From an uncultured Candidatus Saccharibacteria bacterium (GTDB taxonomy: Bacteria; Patescibacteriota; Saccharimonadia; Saccharimonadales; Saccharimonadaceae): a stretch of DNA of 7,164 nt. How positions within the stretch are numbered: position 1 is the first letter of the stretch; each line of letters begins with the position of its first letter. The DNA is taken from NCBI GenBank assembly GCA_947304075.1, contig CAMYZY010000028.1:1-7164 (forward strand), written 5' to 3'. Shown one piece after another: positions 1 to 5,947 of this stretch. The position numbers and the translations under genes are program-made. Under the pieces are notes generated by a model that saw only the letters and a list, made by a program, of their open reading frames with translations, was not told where the DNA came from and did no database searches.

Positions 1-929
1 ACAACATAATAAGGCAAGCCTTCGTTTACTACGCCTTTTTCACCATCAAGATACAAGCCGTGTCTTTGCCCAATTGTATAAAAAACCGCACCTTCGTGGT
101 ATCCGAGTACTTTATCGCTTTCAATTTCACGGATTTCACCCGGTTTGACGTCGATATATTCTTTTAAAAAGTCTCTCATTCCCACTTCGCCCACAAAGCA
201 AACCCCCATTGATTCTTTTTTGTAAGCATTATGCAAACCATTTTTTTCAGCAAGTTTTTTAACATCCGGTTTTTTCATTTCACCAATTGGAAAAATCGTA
301 TGTGCCAATGCTTCATCAGAAATCCGATACAAAAAATATGTCTGATCCTTATTCTCATCGATGGCTCTAAGCAATAATGGGTTTGAAGCCTGCTCATTCT
401 GAAGCGTAAGATTTTGATTTGAATTTTTAACACGTATATACCTGACGGACCGGACAGGTTCGTCCCGAAGGGACGGTTCTGCCCGCGTCCCAGCGTATGA
501 CGTGCTTAAAAATTCAAGTCCAGCTGAAGAATGAGTAGGCTCAAACCCTATTTTGGCATAGTGCCCAGTGGCAATATAATCCGCCCCTGCTTCCATTGCT
601 TTTTCATAAAACAGCTTAAATTTGATTTCCTGGTTGCACATTATATCTGGATTTGGTGTATTTCCCTTGCGAAACTCATCAAGCATATAATCCACGACCT
701 TTTCCCGATATTCTTTTTCAAAATCCCAAACCTTAAAATCAATCCCGAGTTTTACCGCTACTCTTTTTGCATCGGCCAAATCTTCCGCCCACGGGCATTT
801 CATTCCAGGCAAATCTCGAGACCAGTTTTTCATGTATACGCCAACAACATTGAATCCCTGCTCTTTTAAAAGCAAGGCCGACACCGAAGAATCTACGCCA
901 CCACTCATACCGACATATACAGTTTTCAT
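1..929 (-). CDS. mnmA: tRNA-specific 2-thiouridylase MnmA, 3' end beyond the window edge
   Basis: MnmA adenylates and then thiolates C2 of the wobble uridine U34 in the tRNAs for Lys, Glu and Gln, in the cytoplasm, using sulfur that originates from a cysteine desulfurase. The visible 309 residues start MKTVYVGMSGGVDSS, with the ATP-pyrophosphatase P-loop SGGVDSS at 9-15. They continue with NPDIMCN (catalytic Cys98), ATGHYAKI (120-127), DENKDQTYFL (191-200) and ESMGVCFVGE (second catalytic Cys244), then YTIGQRHGL at the start of the beta-barrel part. All key residues are present. The start is the ATG at 929, directly below a strong -10 box. The reading frame stays open to position 1, so the C-terminus lies outside. 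Oddity: between ATGHYAKI and LLLRAID there are about 57 residues (128-184) where MnmA normally has roughly ten. That stretch is encoded by a large inverted repeat (379-548). The insert lies in a loop and keeps the frame, so the enzyme is probably functional. The cysteine desulfurase at 4093-5337 is the likely sulfur donor. Confidence 0.95.
   Translation of the reverse strand, partial: MKTVYVGMSGGVDSSVSALLLKEQGFNVVGVYMKNWSRDLPGMKCPWAEDLADAKRVAVKLGIDFKVWDFEKEYREKVVDYMLDEFRKGNTPNPDIMCNQEIKFKLFYEKAMEAGADYIATGHYAKIGFEPTHSSAGLEFLSTSYAGTRAEPSLRDEPVRSVRYIRVKNSNQNLTLQNEQASNPLLLRAIDENKDQTYFLYRISDEALAHTIFPIGEMKKPDVKKLAEKNGLHNAYKKESMGVCFVGEVGMRDFLKEYIDVKPGEIREIESDKVLGYHEGAVFYTIGQRHGLYLDGEKGVVNEGLPYYV
379..548 (-). 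repeat. In-frame palindromic insert in mnmA (element B)
   Basis: This is a 170-bp imperfect inverted repeat inside mnmA. The outer arms begin GGGTTTGA (379-386) and end TCAAACCC (541-548). They continue inward with matching blocks such as GCCTGCTCATTCT (388-400) against the reverse complement of AGAATGAGTAGGC (528-540), and GAATTTTTAA (421-430) against TTAAAAATTC (506-515). The centre (about 441-495) is GC-rich and folds as a hairpin: CGTCCC (461-466) pairs with GGGACG (470-475) across a three-base loop. It adds about 57 residues to MnmA without a stop or frameshift. The core differs from that of the other two inserts, but the design is the same. All three also carry TTTTGATT on the left side (412-419 here), which may be chance. 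No transposase is present. Confidence 0.85.
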
Positions 930-936
930 AAATAAT

Positions 937-965
937 ATTATAACATAAATTGACCCAAAAATAAA
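937..965 (-). promoter_or_regulatory. mnmA promoter, predicted leaderless
   Basis: Read on the minus strand, a perfect TATAAT (942 down to 937) is preceded by TG at the extended -10 position (TGTTATAAT). The -35 region 17 bp upstream (about 965-960, TTTATT) is weak, which an extended -10 can offset. Only 7 nt separate the -10 box from the ATG at 929. Transcription should therefore begin at or next to the start codon, and no Shine-Dalgarno sequence fits in between. The stretch TATGTTATAATATT recurs unchanged before the cysteine desulfurase gene. Confidence 0.7.
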
Positions 966-974
966 ACACTAAAG

Positions 975-1005
975 TTTATAAAAGAAATATATTTCGTGGT
1001 ACAAT
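975..1005 (+). promoter_or_regulatory. Promoter of the surface-protein gene
   Basis: TGGTACAAT (997-1005) is an extended -10 element with a TACAAT box at 1000-1005. The -35 region is weak: TTTATA at 975-980 lies 19 bp upstream. The expected transcription start is near 1012, giving an untranslated leader of about 70-80 nt. This promoter is divergent from that of mnmA, and the two share the AT-rich stretch 930-1000. Confidence 0.5.
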
Positions 1006-1013
1006 AAAAATAA

Positions 1014-1072
1014 GCGCATTACGTCCTGTTGTTGTATAAAAAAACGACCAAAGAGTGAAAATGCGCGGAGGT
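1014..1072 (+). promoter_or_regulatory. Possible structured 5' leader ending at a Shine-Dalgarno
   Basis: GCGCATT (1014-1020) is the exact reverse complement of AATGCGC (1060-1066), so the predicted 5' end of the transcript can pair with sequence touching GGAGGT (1067-1072). Inside it, GTTGT (1031-1035) can pair with ACGAC (1044-1048), including one G-U pair, around an A-rich loop. The fold would close a leader domain immediately before the ribosome site. It could stabilise the 5' end or modulate access for ribosomes. I do not recognise a known riboswitch class, and the short outer stem could be chance. Confidence 0.35.
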
Positions 1073-1104
1073 AAGACAAAATGGAGTCACAGTGGGTCGG
1101 CTGA
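1067..1104 (+). other. Strong RBS and seven-codon leader ORF overlapping the surface-protein start
   Basis: GGAGGT (1067-1072) lies 8 nt before ATG at 1081. That ATG opens a frame of only seven codons (MESQWVG) ending in TGA at 1102-1104. The main gene uses another frame and starts at GTG 1092, inside this mini-ORF. A second, weaker site, GGAG at 1083-1086, lies 5 nt before that GTG. Three readings fit: a leader peptide coupled to the main gene, chance, or a one-base indel that moved the original ATG out of frame. In the last case the ancestral start would read MESQWVGRLKKSAKK. Confidence 0.45.
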
Positions 1105-3908
1105 AAAAATCAGCCAAAAAATTACTGATTATCATGACTCTACTAGGCGGGCAAGTAATATTTGGAACGCCAGTTTTTGGTGTCACAGCGCCTACTATCT
1201 CCATTGGTTTGAGTACCTTAAACCCTGTCGATATAATGCCCAATCATTTTGGTTCATCTTCTCAAATTGTCAGTGTAACCACAAATAACTATACTGGTTA
1301 TACGGCAGCACTAGCTAACTCAACTAATTCTACAGATTTAGTTAATACAAGTGATAACACTCTAACTATTCCAACCATCACACTACCACAAGGTTCTAGC
1401 AGTGTTACGTCCAGCAATCTTACCGATGGTTATGGAATTAGCATGGATGGTACAAATTTCGTTCCTGCACCCACAAATGCAAACACTCTACCTATTAGTT
1501 CGCACAACAGTTCTGGTACTAGCTCCCAAACTATGACCTTTGGCGTCAACCCATCGTCTGATACCGTAGCAGGCACTTACACCAAAACTTTTGTTGTTAC
1601 TGCGGTAGTAAATAATCCGCAATATTCAATAACTTATAATCCTAATGCTGGTATCGACACAGTTACAAATATGCCGACCAACCAAAGCACGACTATCACT
1701 ACCGATACTACCATTACGTTGCCAAACAACGTGCCTTCTCGCGAATATTATACTTTCCTTGGTTGGGATACAGATCCAACTGTGACTACTCCGACTTACC
1801 CTACGGGTAGTACCAACACGATTACTATAGAGCCTACCCAGTCTAACGCCACAATGCTTTATGCGATTTGGGGTGAAACTGGTGATGTAAAAATTACTGC
1901 CGTTAGTTATGTTTCTGGTATTAATGTTAGCGGAACGCCGCATCCAACGGTCAATAGCGATGGTAGTGTAGACTTTGACTTGACCTTTATGGGTGGTTTA
2001 GATAATACAAGTATTCTCCAAGCGACATATCAACTGACTGTCACTAATACAACTCCAAGTAATTATACCTTCACTCCACCCACTTCTAATTTGAGACTCA
2101 GGATATCGGCAAATGAAGTGCGTGACATTTCTTACGAACTTAGCGGTATTTCCGCAGGCGATACTATTCCGGGCAAAAACGGCTCAGTCACCTTTAATAT
2201 TATTCTAAGCACCGACTATGTATCAGGTGAGCACAGTGCAGAAGGCGGCATAGAAGTCGAACCGGTTAGCCAATCCACCCCAAGCATAGTTGGTAGTTTT
2301 TATGGTGGTAATACCGGTGATCTTTCCGGAAACAATACTTTAACTTCATTCCAAATCAGCGTAGAAAGTACTTTTGAAGAATCTAATACTTTTACGATTA
2401 ATTCGCTTAATCCTGATTTTGAAATTGTCGATTCGAGTGGAAATCCACTAGGTGCTCAAACTATTGCAGCAGGAGCTACAAATACATACACTTTCTTCAT
2501 GAAAAAAGCCAGCGGAGCTAAATTTGCCTCGGAAACCGCAACCGCCGGAATCACGATTTCATACAACAGCACTTATTCAAACGTCGGTGAAGTTAAAATT
2601 ACCGTCGACAAGGACTCTTCGTATGTTGACGACCAAGCGCCAGTCATCAGTAGAGTAGCTATCACCAGGAACAAAACTGTTGACGGCGAAGCTACTTTGA
2701 CTTGGGAAGGCACTGATAATGTTGGTATAGCAAGTTATGGAATTTATAAGTGCTCTGGTTCTACTTGTGGCAATATGATTCCCGTCAGCGGCTTAACTAA
2801 TTCATATACTTTCACTGGTTTGTCGGATGGATCATATTACTTTATCGTGGTTGGCTTTGATGATGAAGGAAACACGGCGTCACAATCCGATATTAATGAT
2901 GCCAATTCAAATCCTGGCCCAGCATCAAGAGTAGACGCATCGCTAAGCTGGTCTTATAGTGTTTCTTATTCCATTACTAATGGTGGTATGTCAAATACGT
3001 CTGGAAACACTGTAAGAGCAGGCGGAAACTGGGAAGGTACTATCACTGCAAACAGCGGCTACGTCCGTCCAAGCAGTAAAAACGATATTACGGTTACGAT
3101 GGACGGAAAATCTTATACTGGCTTCACATACAGCACAAGTAACTACAAAGTTTCCATCAGCAACGCTTCTGGCAATATCACGATTTCTGCCACCCTAGAA
3201 GAGTCATGTTTAATTGCTGGTACCTTAATCCCAGTCTTAGACGAAAATGGCAACGAAACAACCAAACCTATTGAAGATATCAAATACAGCGACCTTGTAA
3301 AAGTTTGGAATCACGAAACTGGCACCATTGATTATATGCATCCAGCTCGTATTGAAAAAGAGTCGTTCAAAGAGTATTATCAATTAGCAACTCTTGAAGA
3401 CGGCACAACTCTAGGCACCTTTGGTTGGCATGGCGTATTCGATGTCAATGCCAATGAGTTTATCTCGGTCAAAGATTCTACGAGATTCTACCCGGGTACC
3501 GTAATTTACAAAGTTGAAGGCGATCAACTTGTCGCCGTTGCGGTTAAAAGCATTGAAATTGTAGAAGAAGAAACATATGTGTACCACATATTATCAAGTC
3601 AATACTATAATGTGGTCGCCAATGATATTCTAACTACCGATGGCTTCACGCTTACTTCCAATTTCTATGGCTTTACCGACACTAATATCATGTGGCCAGA
3701 AGCTCGCAACGAATTTCTATCGAATCCAGATAATCTATATACTTATGAAGACTTTGCAGATATTGGCATTCCACTTAGAATGTTTAATGATTTGCGCTTG
3801 CGCGAAGCCTCGTATCTCCAAAGATATGGCGTGACGCTCGAAATGTTCAAGCACTACCTTACTACTCAAGGTGTAATCAGTGGCATGCTCCCGTATGACG
3901 ATGAATAA
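1092..3908 (+). CDS. Secreted multidomain surface protein with C-terminal Hint domain
   Basis: This is a 938-residue exported protein that probably acts at the cell surface. It has a basic n-region (RLKKSAKK) and a hydrophobic stretch (11-30), forming a signal peptide with cleavage near residue 30. Residues 31-175 are Ser/Thr/Asn-rich beta-structured sequence. Residues 178-260 resemble an InlB/Listeria-Bacteroides B-repeat (YSITYNPNAG...YTFLGWDTDP...MLYAIWG). Residues 265-510 look like further beta-sandwich domains. Residues 515-600 fit a fibronectin type III or Ig-like fold (APVISRVAI...LTWEGTDNVG...YYFIVVGFDDEGNTAS), with Cys554 and Cys559 close enough for a disulfide. A Hint (hedgehog/intein) domain spans about 706-850: the nucleophile candidate Cys706 opens CLIAGTLIPV, KPIEDIKYSDLVKVWN follows, GWHG has His780 and VVAND has Asn844. 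The last 88 residues are acidic and predicted helical. No LPXTG motif or C-terminal membrane segment is visible. Function is unknown; adhesion to a host cell and self-cleavage at Cys706 are inferences. The GTG start is chosen because no in-frame ATG precedes the signal peptide. Confidence 0.85.
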   Translation: MGRLKKSAKKLLIIMTLLGGQVIFGTPVFGVTAPTISIGLSTLNPVDIMPNHFGSSSQIVSVTTNNYTGYTAALANSTNSTDLVNTSDNTLTIPTITLPQGSSSVTSSNLTDGYGISMDGTNFVPAPTNANTLPISSHNSSGTSSQTMTFGVNPSSDTVAGTYTKTFVVTAVVNNPQYSITYNPNAGIDTVTNMPTNQSTTITTDTTITLPNNVPSREYYTFLGWDTDPTVTTPTYPTGSTNTITIEPTQSNATMLYAIWGETGDVKITAVSYVSGINVSGTPHPTVNSDGSVDFDLTFMGGLDNTSILQATYQLTVTNTTPSNYTFTPPTSNLRLRISANEVRDISYELSGISAGDTIPGKNGSVTFNIILSTDYVSGEHSAEGGIEVEPVSQSTPSIVGSFYGGNTGDLSGNNTLTSFQISVESTFEESNTFTINSLNPDFEIVDSSGNPLGAQTIAAGATNTYTFFMKKASGAKFASETATAGITISYNSTYSNVGEVKITVDKDSSYVDDQAPVISRVAITRNKTVDGEATLTWEGTDNVGIASYGIYKCSGSTCGNMIPVSGLTNSYTFTGLSDGSYYFIVVGFDDEGNTASQSDINDANSNPGPASRVDASLSWSYSVSYSITNGGMSNTSGNTVRAGGNWEGTITANSGYVRPSSKNDITVTMDGKSYTGFTYSTSNYKVSISNASGNITISATLEESCLIAGTLIPVLDENGNETTKPIEDIKYSDLVKVWNHETGTIDYMHPARIEKESFKEYYQLATLEDGTTLGTFGWHGVFDVNANEFISVKDSTRFYPGTVIYKVEGDQLVAVAVKSIEIVEEETYVYHILSSQYYNVVANDILTTDGFTLTSNFYGFTDTNIMWPEARNEFLSNPDNLYTYEDFADIGIPLRMFNDLRLREASYLQRYGVTLEMFKHYLTTQGVISGMLPYDDE

Positions 3909-3914
3909 ACTTAA

Positions 3915-4112
3915 ATATTAAAAAGCATTTCTGTGACCTTTACACCAGTCCGCTCGGGTTCTAGTAGTTTTAGCAGCAATGATACTAATATGATGGCCTA
4001 TATCCCAGACGGTCTCGAAAATGCAACCATCATCTTGAGTGGTTCTGGCGTAAATAGTTCAAAAGATTTATCAAGCGCGACGATTTACGAGTTTAGCGTG
4101 ACGAAACCTTAA
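3915..4112 (+). pseudogene. Orphan C-terminal fragment of a surface protein
   Basis: After the stop of the surface-protein gene (3906-3908) and a second in-frame TAA (3912-3914), the same frame stays open for 65 codons to TAA at 4110-4112. It reads like real protein: SVTFTPVRSGSSSF, then MMAYIPDGLENATIILSGSG, then SSATIYEFSVTKP. The composition is the Ser/Thr/Asn-rich, alternating beta-strand style of secreted domains. It has no ribosome site and no convincing start codon before ATG 3990. It is most likely the stranded 3' end of an older surface-protein gene, left when the Hint-bearing end replaced or was inserted before it. It could also be a remnant of a lost paralogue. Its last 20 bases overlap the 3' end of the convergent cysteine desulfurase gene. 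Confidence 0.6.
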
Positions 4113-5337
4113 TTCTTTGGTATTCGTTTTTAACAATTTCGTTAATGGCTTTCGCCGCTTCATGGATTTGCGTTTCATCGTTAGTTTCACCAAGAGTCAA
4201 ACGTAAAGAACCAGCTATTTGTTCATCGGTTAATCCAATTGCCTTTAATACATGTGAACGTATACCCTTAGAAGCCGCGCAGGCCGCTCCGGTCGCTACA
4301 TATATCTCTTTTTCTTCAAGAAGGAACACTAATCGTTCCGCATCTATACTATTATAGCATATTACTACGAAATTGTCAAGCGTATGCTTTTTGTTAATCA
4401 AATCGTACCCCTGTAATTCTGATAATAAAGTTTTGCGCCACGTGGCATATTTCTTGCGGTTTCCATTCAAATGCTCTTTAGTAAGCTCCACTGCCTTAGC
4501 AAAACCAATCACGCTAGGAACGTTTTCTGTCCCAGAACGAAGTCCATTTTCCTGCCCACCACCCAGAGTCAAAGGACGGAGCTTCGCATTATGAGAAACA
4601 TACAAAGCCCCCACTCCCTTCGGCCCGTAAATCTTTGCCGCATTCAGAGTCAACAAATCTACGCCAAGTCTTGCCACGTTAAAATCTATCAAATTCAAAG
4701 CTTGAGAAGCATCGGAATGCAAAAGTAATTGTGTTTTGATTCCCCGCTTCAATCTATCTAGTTTTACATCACGAATTATTCCAGCGATTTCAGCTAGTGG
4801 CTGAATCGTTCCGAGCTCATTATTGACCAGCGCCACCGAGATTAATTCCGTTTCATCGGTAATCTTAGCCCGCAAATCATTAAGATCAATGAGTCCACTA
4901 GGTAGCACCTTAATCGGCTGACCACCATATTGCTCCGCCACGCACCGAACCGAATCATGCTCTGTTATTAAATAAAGGACAGAGTTTATGTTTTGATTCG
5001 GGGGATTTCGGAGCGCGGCAGCGCGAGATTTAGCGCCGTCCGCCCGTGGCGACGGGCCGGACGGACGCGACCCCGAATAAAACATAGACTCTGTCCCTAA
5101 GCTAGTAAACGCCAAATTATTCGCTTCGGTCGCGCCGGCAGTAATAATAAGGTCAGACGTTTTGGCGCCAATCGCATGCGCAATCACTCCCTTGGCCTTT
5201 TCATAATCAGCTGCAACTTTTTTTGCCGGCAAATAAGCCGCCGAAGGATTAAAAAAATCTTCCGTAAAATACGGTTTCATCGCATCCAAAACTCTTTTAT
5301 CGACAGGGGTTGCCGCCGCATGGTCAAGGTATATCAT
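4093..5337 (-). CDS. iscS: Cysteine desulfurase, IscS/NifS type
   Basis: This pyridoxal-phosphate enzyme removes sulfur from L-cysteine as a persulfide and feeds tRNA thiolation and Fe-S assembly. Visible marks over 414 residues are YLDHAAATP at the N-terminus (3-11), ITAGATEANNLAF (65-77), ITEHDSV with PLP-stacking His127, VNNELGTIQP (171-180), HSDASQAL with Asp209, KIYGPKGVGALYV with Schiff-base Lys235, RSGTENVP (267-274), and ATGAACAASKG with catalytic Cys353. The active-site loop is of the group I (IscS/NifS) kind. The residue before Lys235 is Ala (NAAK) where His is usual, which is a mild oddity. Without residues of about 86-117, encoded by a palindromic element (4977-5096), the length would be the usual 380-385. 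The insert lies between the helix after NNLAF and the strand leading to EH, a surface-loop position, so activity is probably kept. A strong promoter lies just above the ATG at 5337. The most likely sulfur acceptor in this window is MnmA. An NifS-like paralogue remains an alternative name. Confidence 0.93.
   Translation of the reverse strand: MIYLDHAAATPVDKRVLDAMKPYFTEDFFNPSAAYLPAKKVAADYEKAKGVIAHAIGAKTSDLIITAGATEANNLAFTSLGTESMFYSGSRPSGPSPRADGAKSRAAALRNPPNQNINSVLYLITEHDSVRCVAEQYGGQPIKVLPSGLIDLNDLRAKITDETELISVALVNNELGTIQPLAEIAGIIRDVKLDRLKRGIKTQLLLHSDASQALNLIDFNVARLGVDLLTLNAAKIYGPKGVGALYVSHNAKLRPLTLGGGQENGLRSGTENVPSVIGFAKAVELTKEHLNGNRKKYATWRKTLLSELQGYDLINKKHTLDNFVVICYNSIDAERLVFLLEEKEIYVATGAACAASKGIRSHVLKAIGLTDEQIAGSLRLTLGETNDETQIHEAAKAINEIVKNEYQRIKVSSR
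4101..4131 (+). terminator. Possible intrinsic terminator after the surface-protein locus
   Basis: ACGAAACC (4101-4108) pairs with GGTATTCGT (4119-4127), giving eight base pairs with a one-base bulge, followed by a T run (4127-4131). The stem is AT-rich and weak, so efficiency is uncertain. It overlaps the stop codon of the orphan tail (4110-4112), which fits the end of an ancestral surface-protein gene. Confidence 0.4.
4977..5096 (-). repeat. In-frame palindromic insert in the cysteine desulfurase gene (element A, copy 1)
   Basis: This 120-bp inverted-repeat element has a core of 4990-5083. That core is shared with 6900-6993 in tatD at all but 6 positions. The outer stem joins GTTTTGATTCGGGG (4990-5003) to CCCCGAATAAAAC (5071-5083). 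Inside are two hairpins: a short one (GCGC 5013-5016 with 5021-5024) and a 12-bp one (5036-5047 with 5052-5064, one bulged C at 5057). The stem extends into 13 nt of locus-specific flank on each side (4977-4989 against 5084-5096, 12 of 13 pairing). It encodes about 31 residues (SGSRP...ALRNPPNQN) in frame. The element is much richer in GC than the surrounding gene. Confidence 0.92.
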
Positions 5338-5343
5338 AAAAAT

Positions 5344-5372
5344 ATTATAACATATTATTGTTTATCTGTAAA
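5344..5372 (-). promoter_or_regulatory. Cysteine desulfurase promoter, predicted leaderless
   Basis: On the minus strand, TTTACA (5372-5367) is followed after exactly 17 bp by TATAAT (5349-5344). TG precedes the box at the extended -10 position. Six bases separate the -10 from the ATG at 5337, so the transcript should start at or beside the start codon. The promoter overlaps the last codons of the upstream 185-residue gene, which lets this gene be transcribed on its own. Confidence 0.75.
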
Positions 5373-5912
5373 TTGACCAGTAAACACAATTTCTTTTTCG
5401 CCATCTTTTAAGGTCAAGGTTCCTTCTCGCTGGTCTAGCTGGTATTCGTACTCATTTTCCAAATCATAAAGCCAATTTGTCTCAATCAAAAGTTTTCCGT
5501 CTTTAATCGCCCAAACAAAATCGTAATCATTAACGTGACCGTTAGTAGTAAGAGAGCCTTTGCCAATTTCGGTAAATTTCCAGATTACACTCGGCAAACA
5601 ATTTGTTTCGAGCGACTCAGCGTTAGCGCAGTTTGTGCCATCATTCAAAATCCATTCATCTGCCGACACCAAATAATCACCATCCGCTAGATCTGGCACC
5701 TTTAAAAAGTCAAGCACCAAGAAAACAATTCCACAAATCAGCACTAAAATCCCAACTACAAAAACAGCCAACGACCACCCAAGTTTCTTTGATTTTTTGG
5801 GCTTTGGCGTCTTTGATTCTTTTTCGTCGCTAGGCTGCGTGTCAATAGCTTGTGCGCTACTAAATGCTTGAGCCAAATCTTCCGCAGTGACTTTTTTTGA
5901 AATGTCGTCCAT
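5355..5912 (-). CDS. Single-pass membrane protein of unknown function
   Basis: I do not recognise this 185-residue protein. Residues 1-44 are a charged cytoplasmic tail rich in Lys, Ser and Pro (KTPKPKKSKK at 34-43). One hydrophobic helix spans about 45-70 (LGWSLAVFVVGILVLICG...). Residues 71-185 form an outward-facing acidic domain of predicted beta strands. The Lys-rich stretch before the helix implies that the N-terminus stays inside. Cys95 and Cys105 are the only cysteines of the outer part and could form a disulfide. The pattern DGDYLVSADEWIL...IWKFTEIGKGSLTTNG...WAIKDGKLLIET...GTLTLKDGEKEIVFTG resembles a small lipocalin-like or meander beta-barrel domain, such as occurs in many uncharacterised surface proteins. 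That likeness is inferred from strand spacing alone. The ATG at 5912 is chosen because a promoter ends 6 nt upstream. The next gene starts only 17 bp after its stop. Confidence 0.75.
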   Translation of the reverse strand: MDDISKKVTAEDLAQAFSSAQAIDTQPSDEKESKTPKPKKSKKLGWSLAVFVVGILVLICGIVFLVLDFLKVPDLADGDYLVSADEWILNDGTNCANAESLETNCLPSVIWKFTEIGKGSLTTNGHVNDYDFVWAIKDGKLLIETNWLYDLENEYEYQLDQREGTLTLKDGEKEIVFTGQFTDKQ

Positions 5913-5918
5913 AACTCC

Positions 5919-5947
5919 ATTTTAGCAATAGAGTTTTGTTTTGACAA
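5919..5947 (-). promoter_or_regulatory. Promoter of the 185-residue membrane protein, predicted leaderless
   Basis: On the minus strand, TTGTCA (5947-5942) is followed after exactly 17 bp by TAAAAT (5924-5919), with TG at the extended -10 position. The ATG at 5912 begins 6 nt below the -10 box. The box includes the stop codon of the preceding gene (5922-5924). GGAG in the 6-nt gap sits too close to the ATG (2 nt) to be an effective ribosome site. Confidence 0.65.

Noticed and set aside
739..969. Minus-strand frame of 76 codons overlapping the mnmA start
   Set aside because: It is out of frame with the clear MnmA coding sequence starting at 929 and encodes no recognisable protein.
1081..1104. 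TGA at 1102 read as an amino acid (recoded stop, as in Gracilibacteria)
   Set aside because: The frame after this TGA does not continue into the surface protein, and no other gene here needs TGA to be read as an amino acid.
1019..1288. Two short frames (1019-1243 minus, 1055-1288 plus) around the surface-protein start
   Set aside because: Both overlap the signal-peptide coding region in other frames. The plus-strand frame reads through it with no protein-like pattern.
1626..1943. Minus-strand frame of 105 codons inside the surface-protein gene
   Set aside because: It is the antisense shadow of a long, domain-bearing plus-strand gene, with basic low-complexity content and no ribosome site.
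3207..3650. Hint region as a splicing intein
   Set aside because: No conserved extein continues after it, and the C-terminal His-Asn plus nucleophile of inteins is not visible. The segment after it is an unrelated tip.
4977..5096. Palindrome as a transcription terminator
   Set aside because: It lies in the middle of a conserved coding sequence, has no downstream T run, and its core recurs inside another gene.
5176..5376. Plus-strand frame of 66 codons opposite the desulfurase N-terminus
   Set aside because: It is an antisense shadow of a well-conserved coding region and has no independent support.
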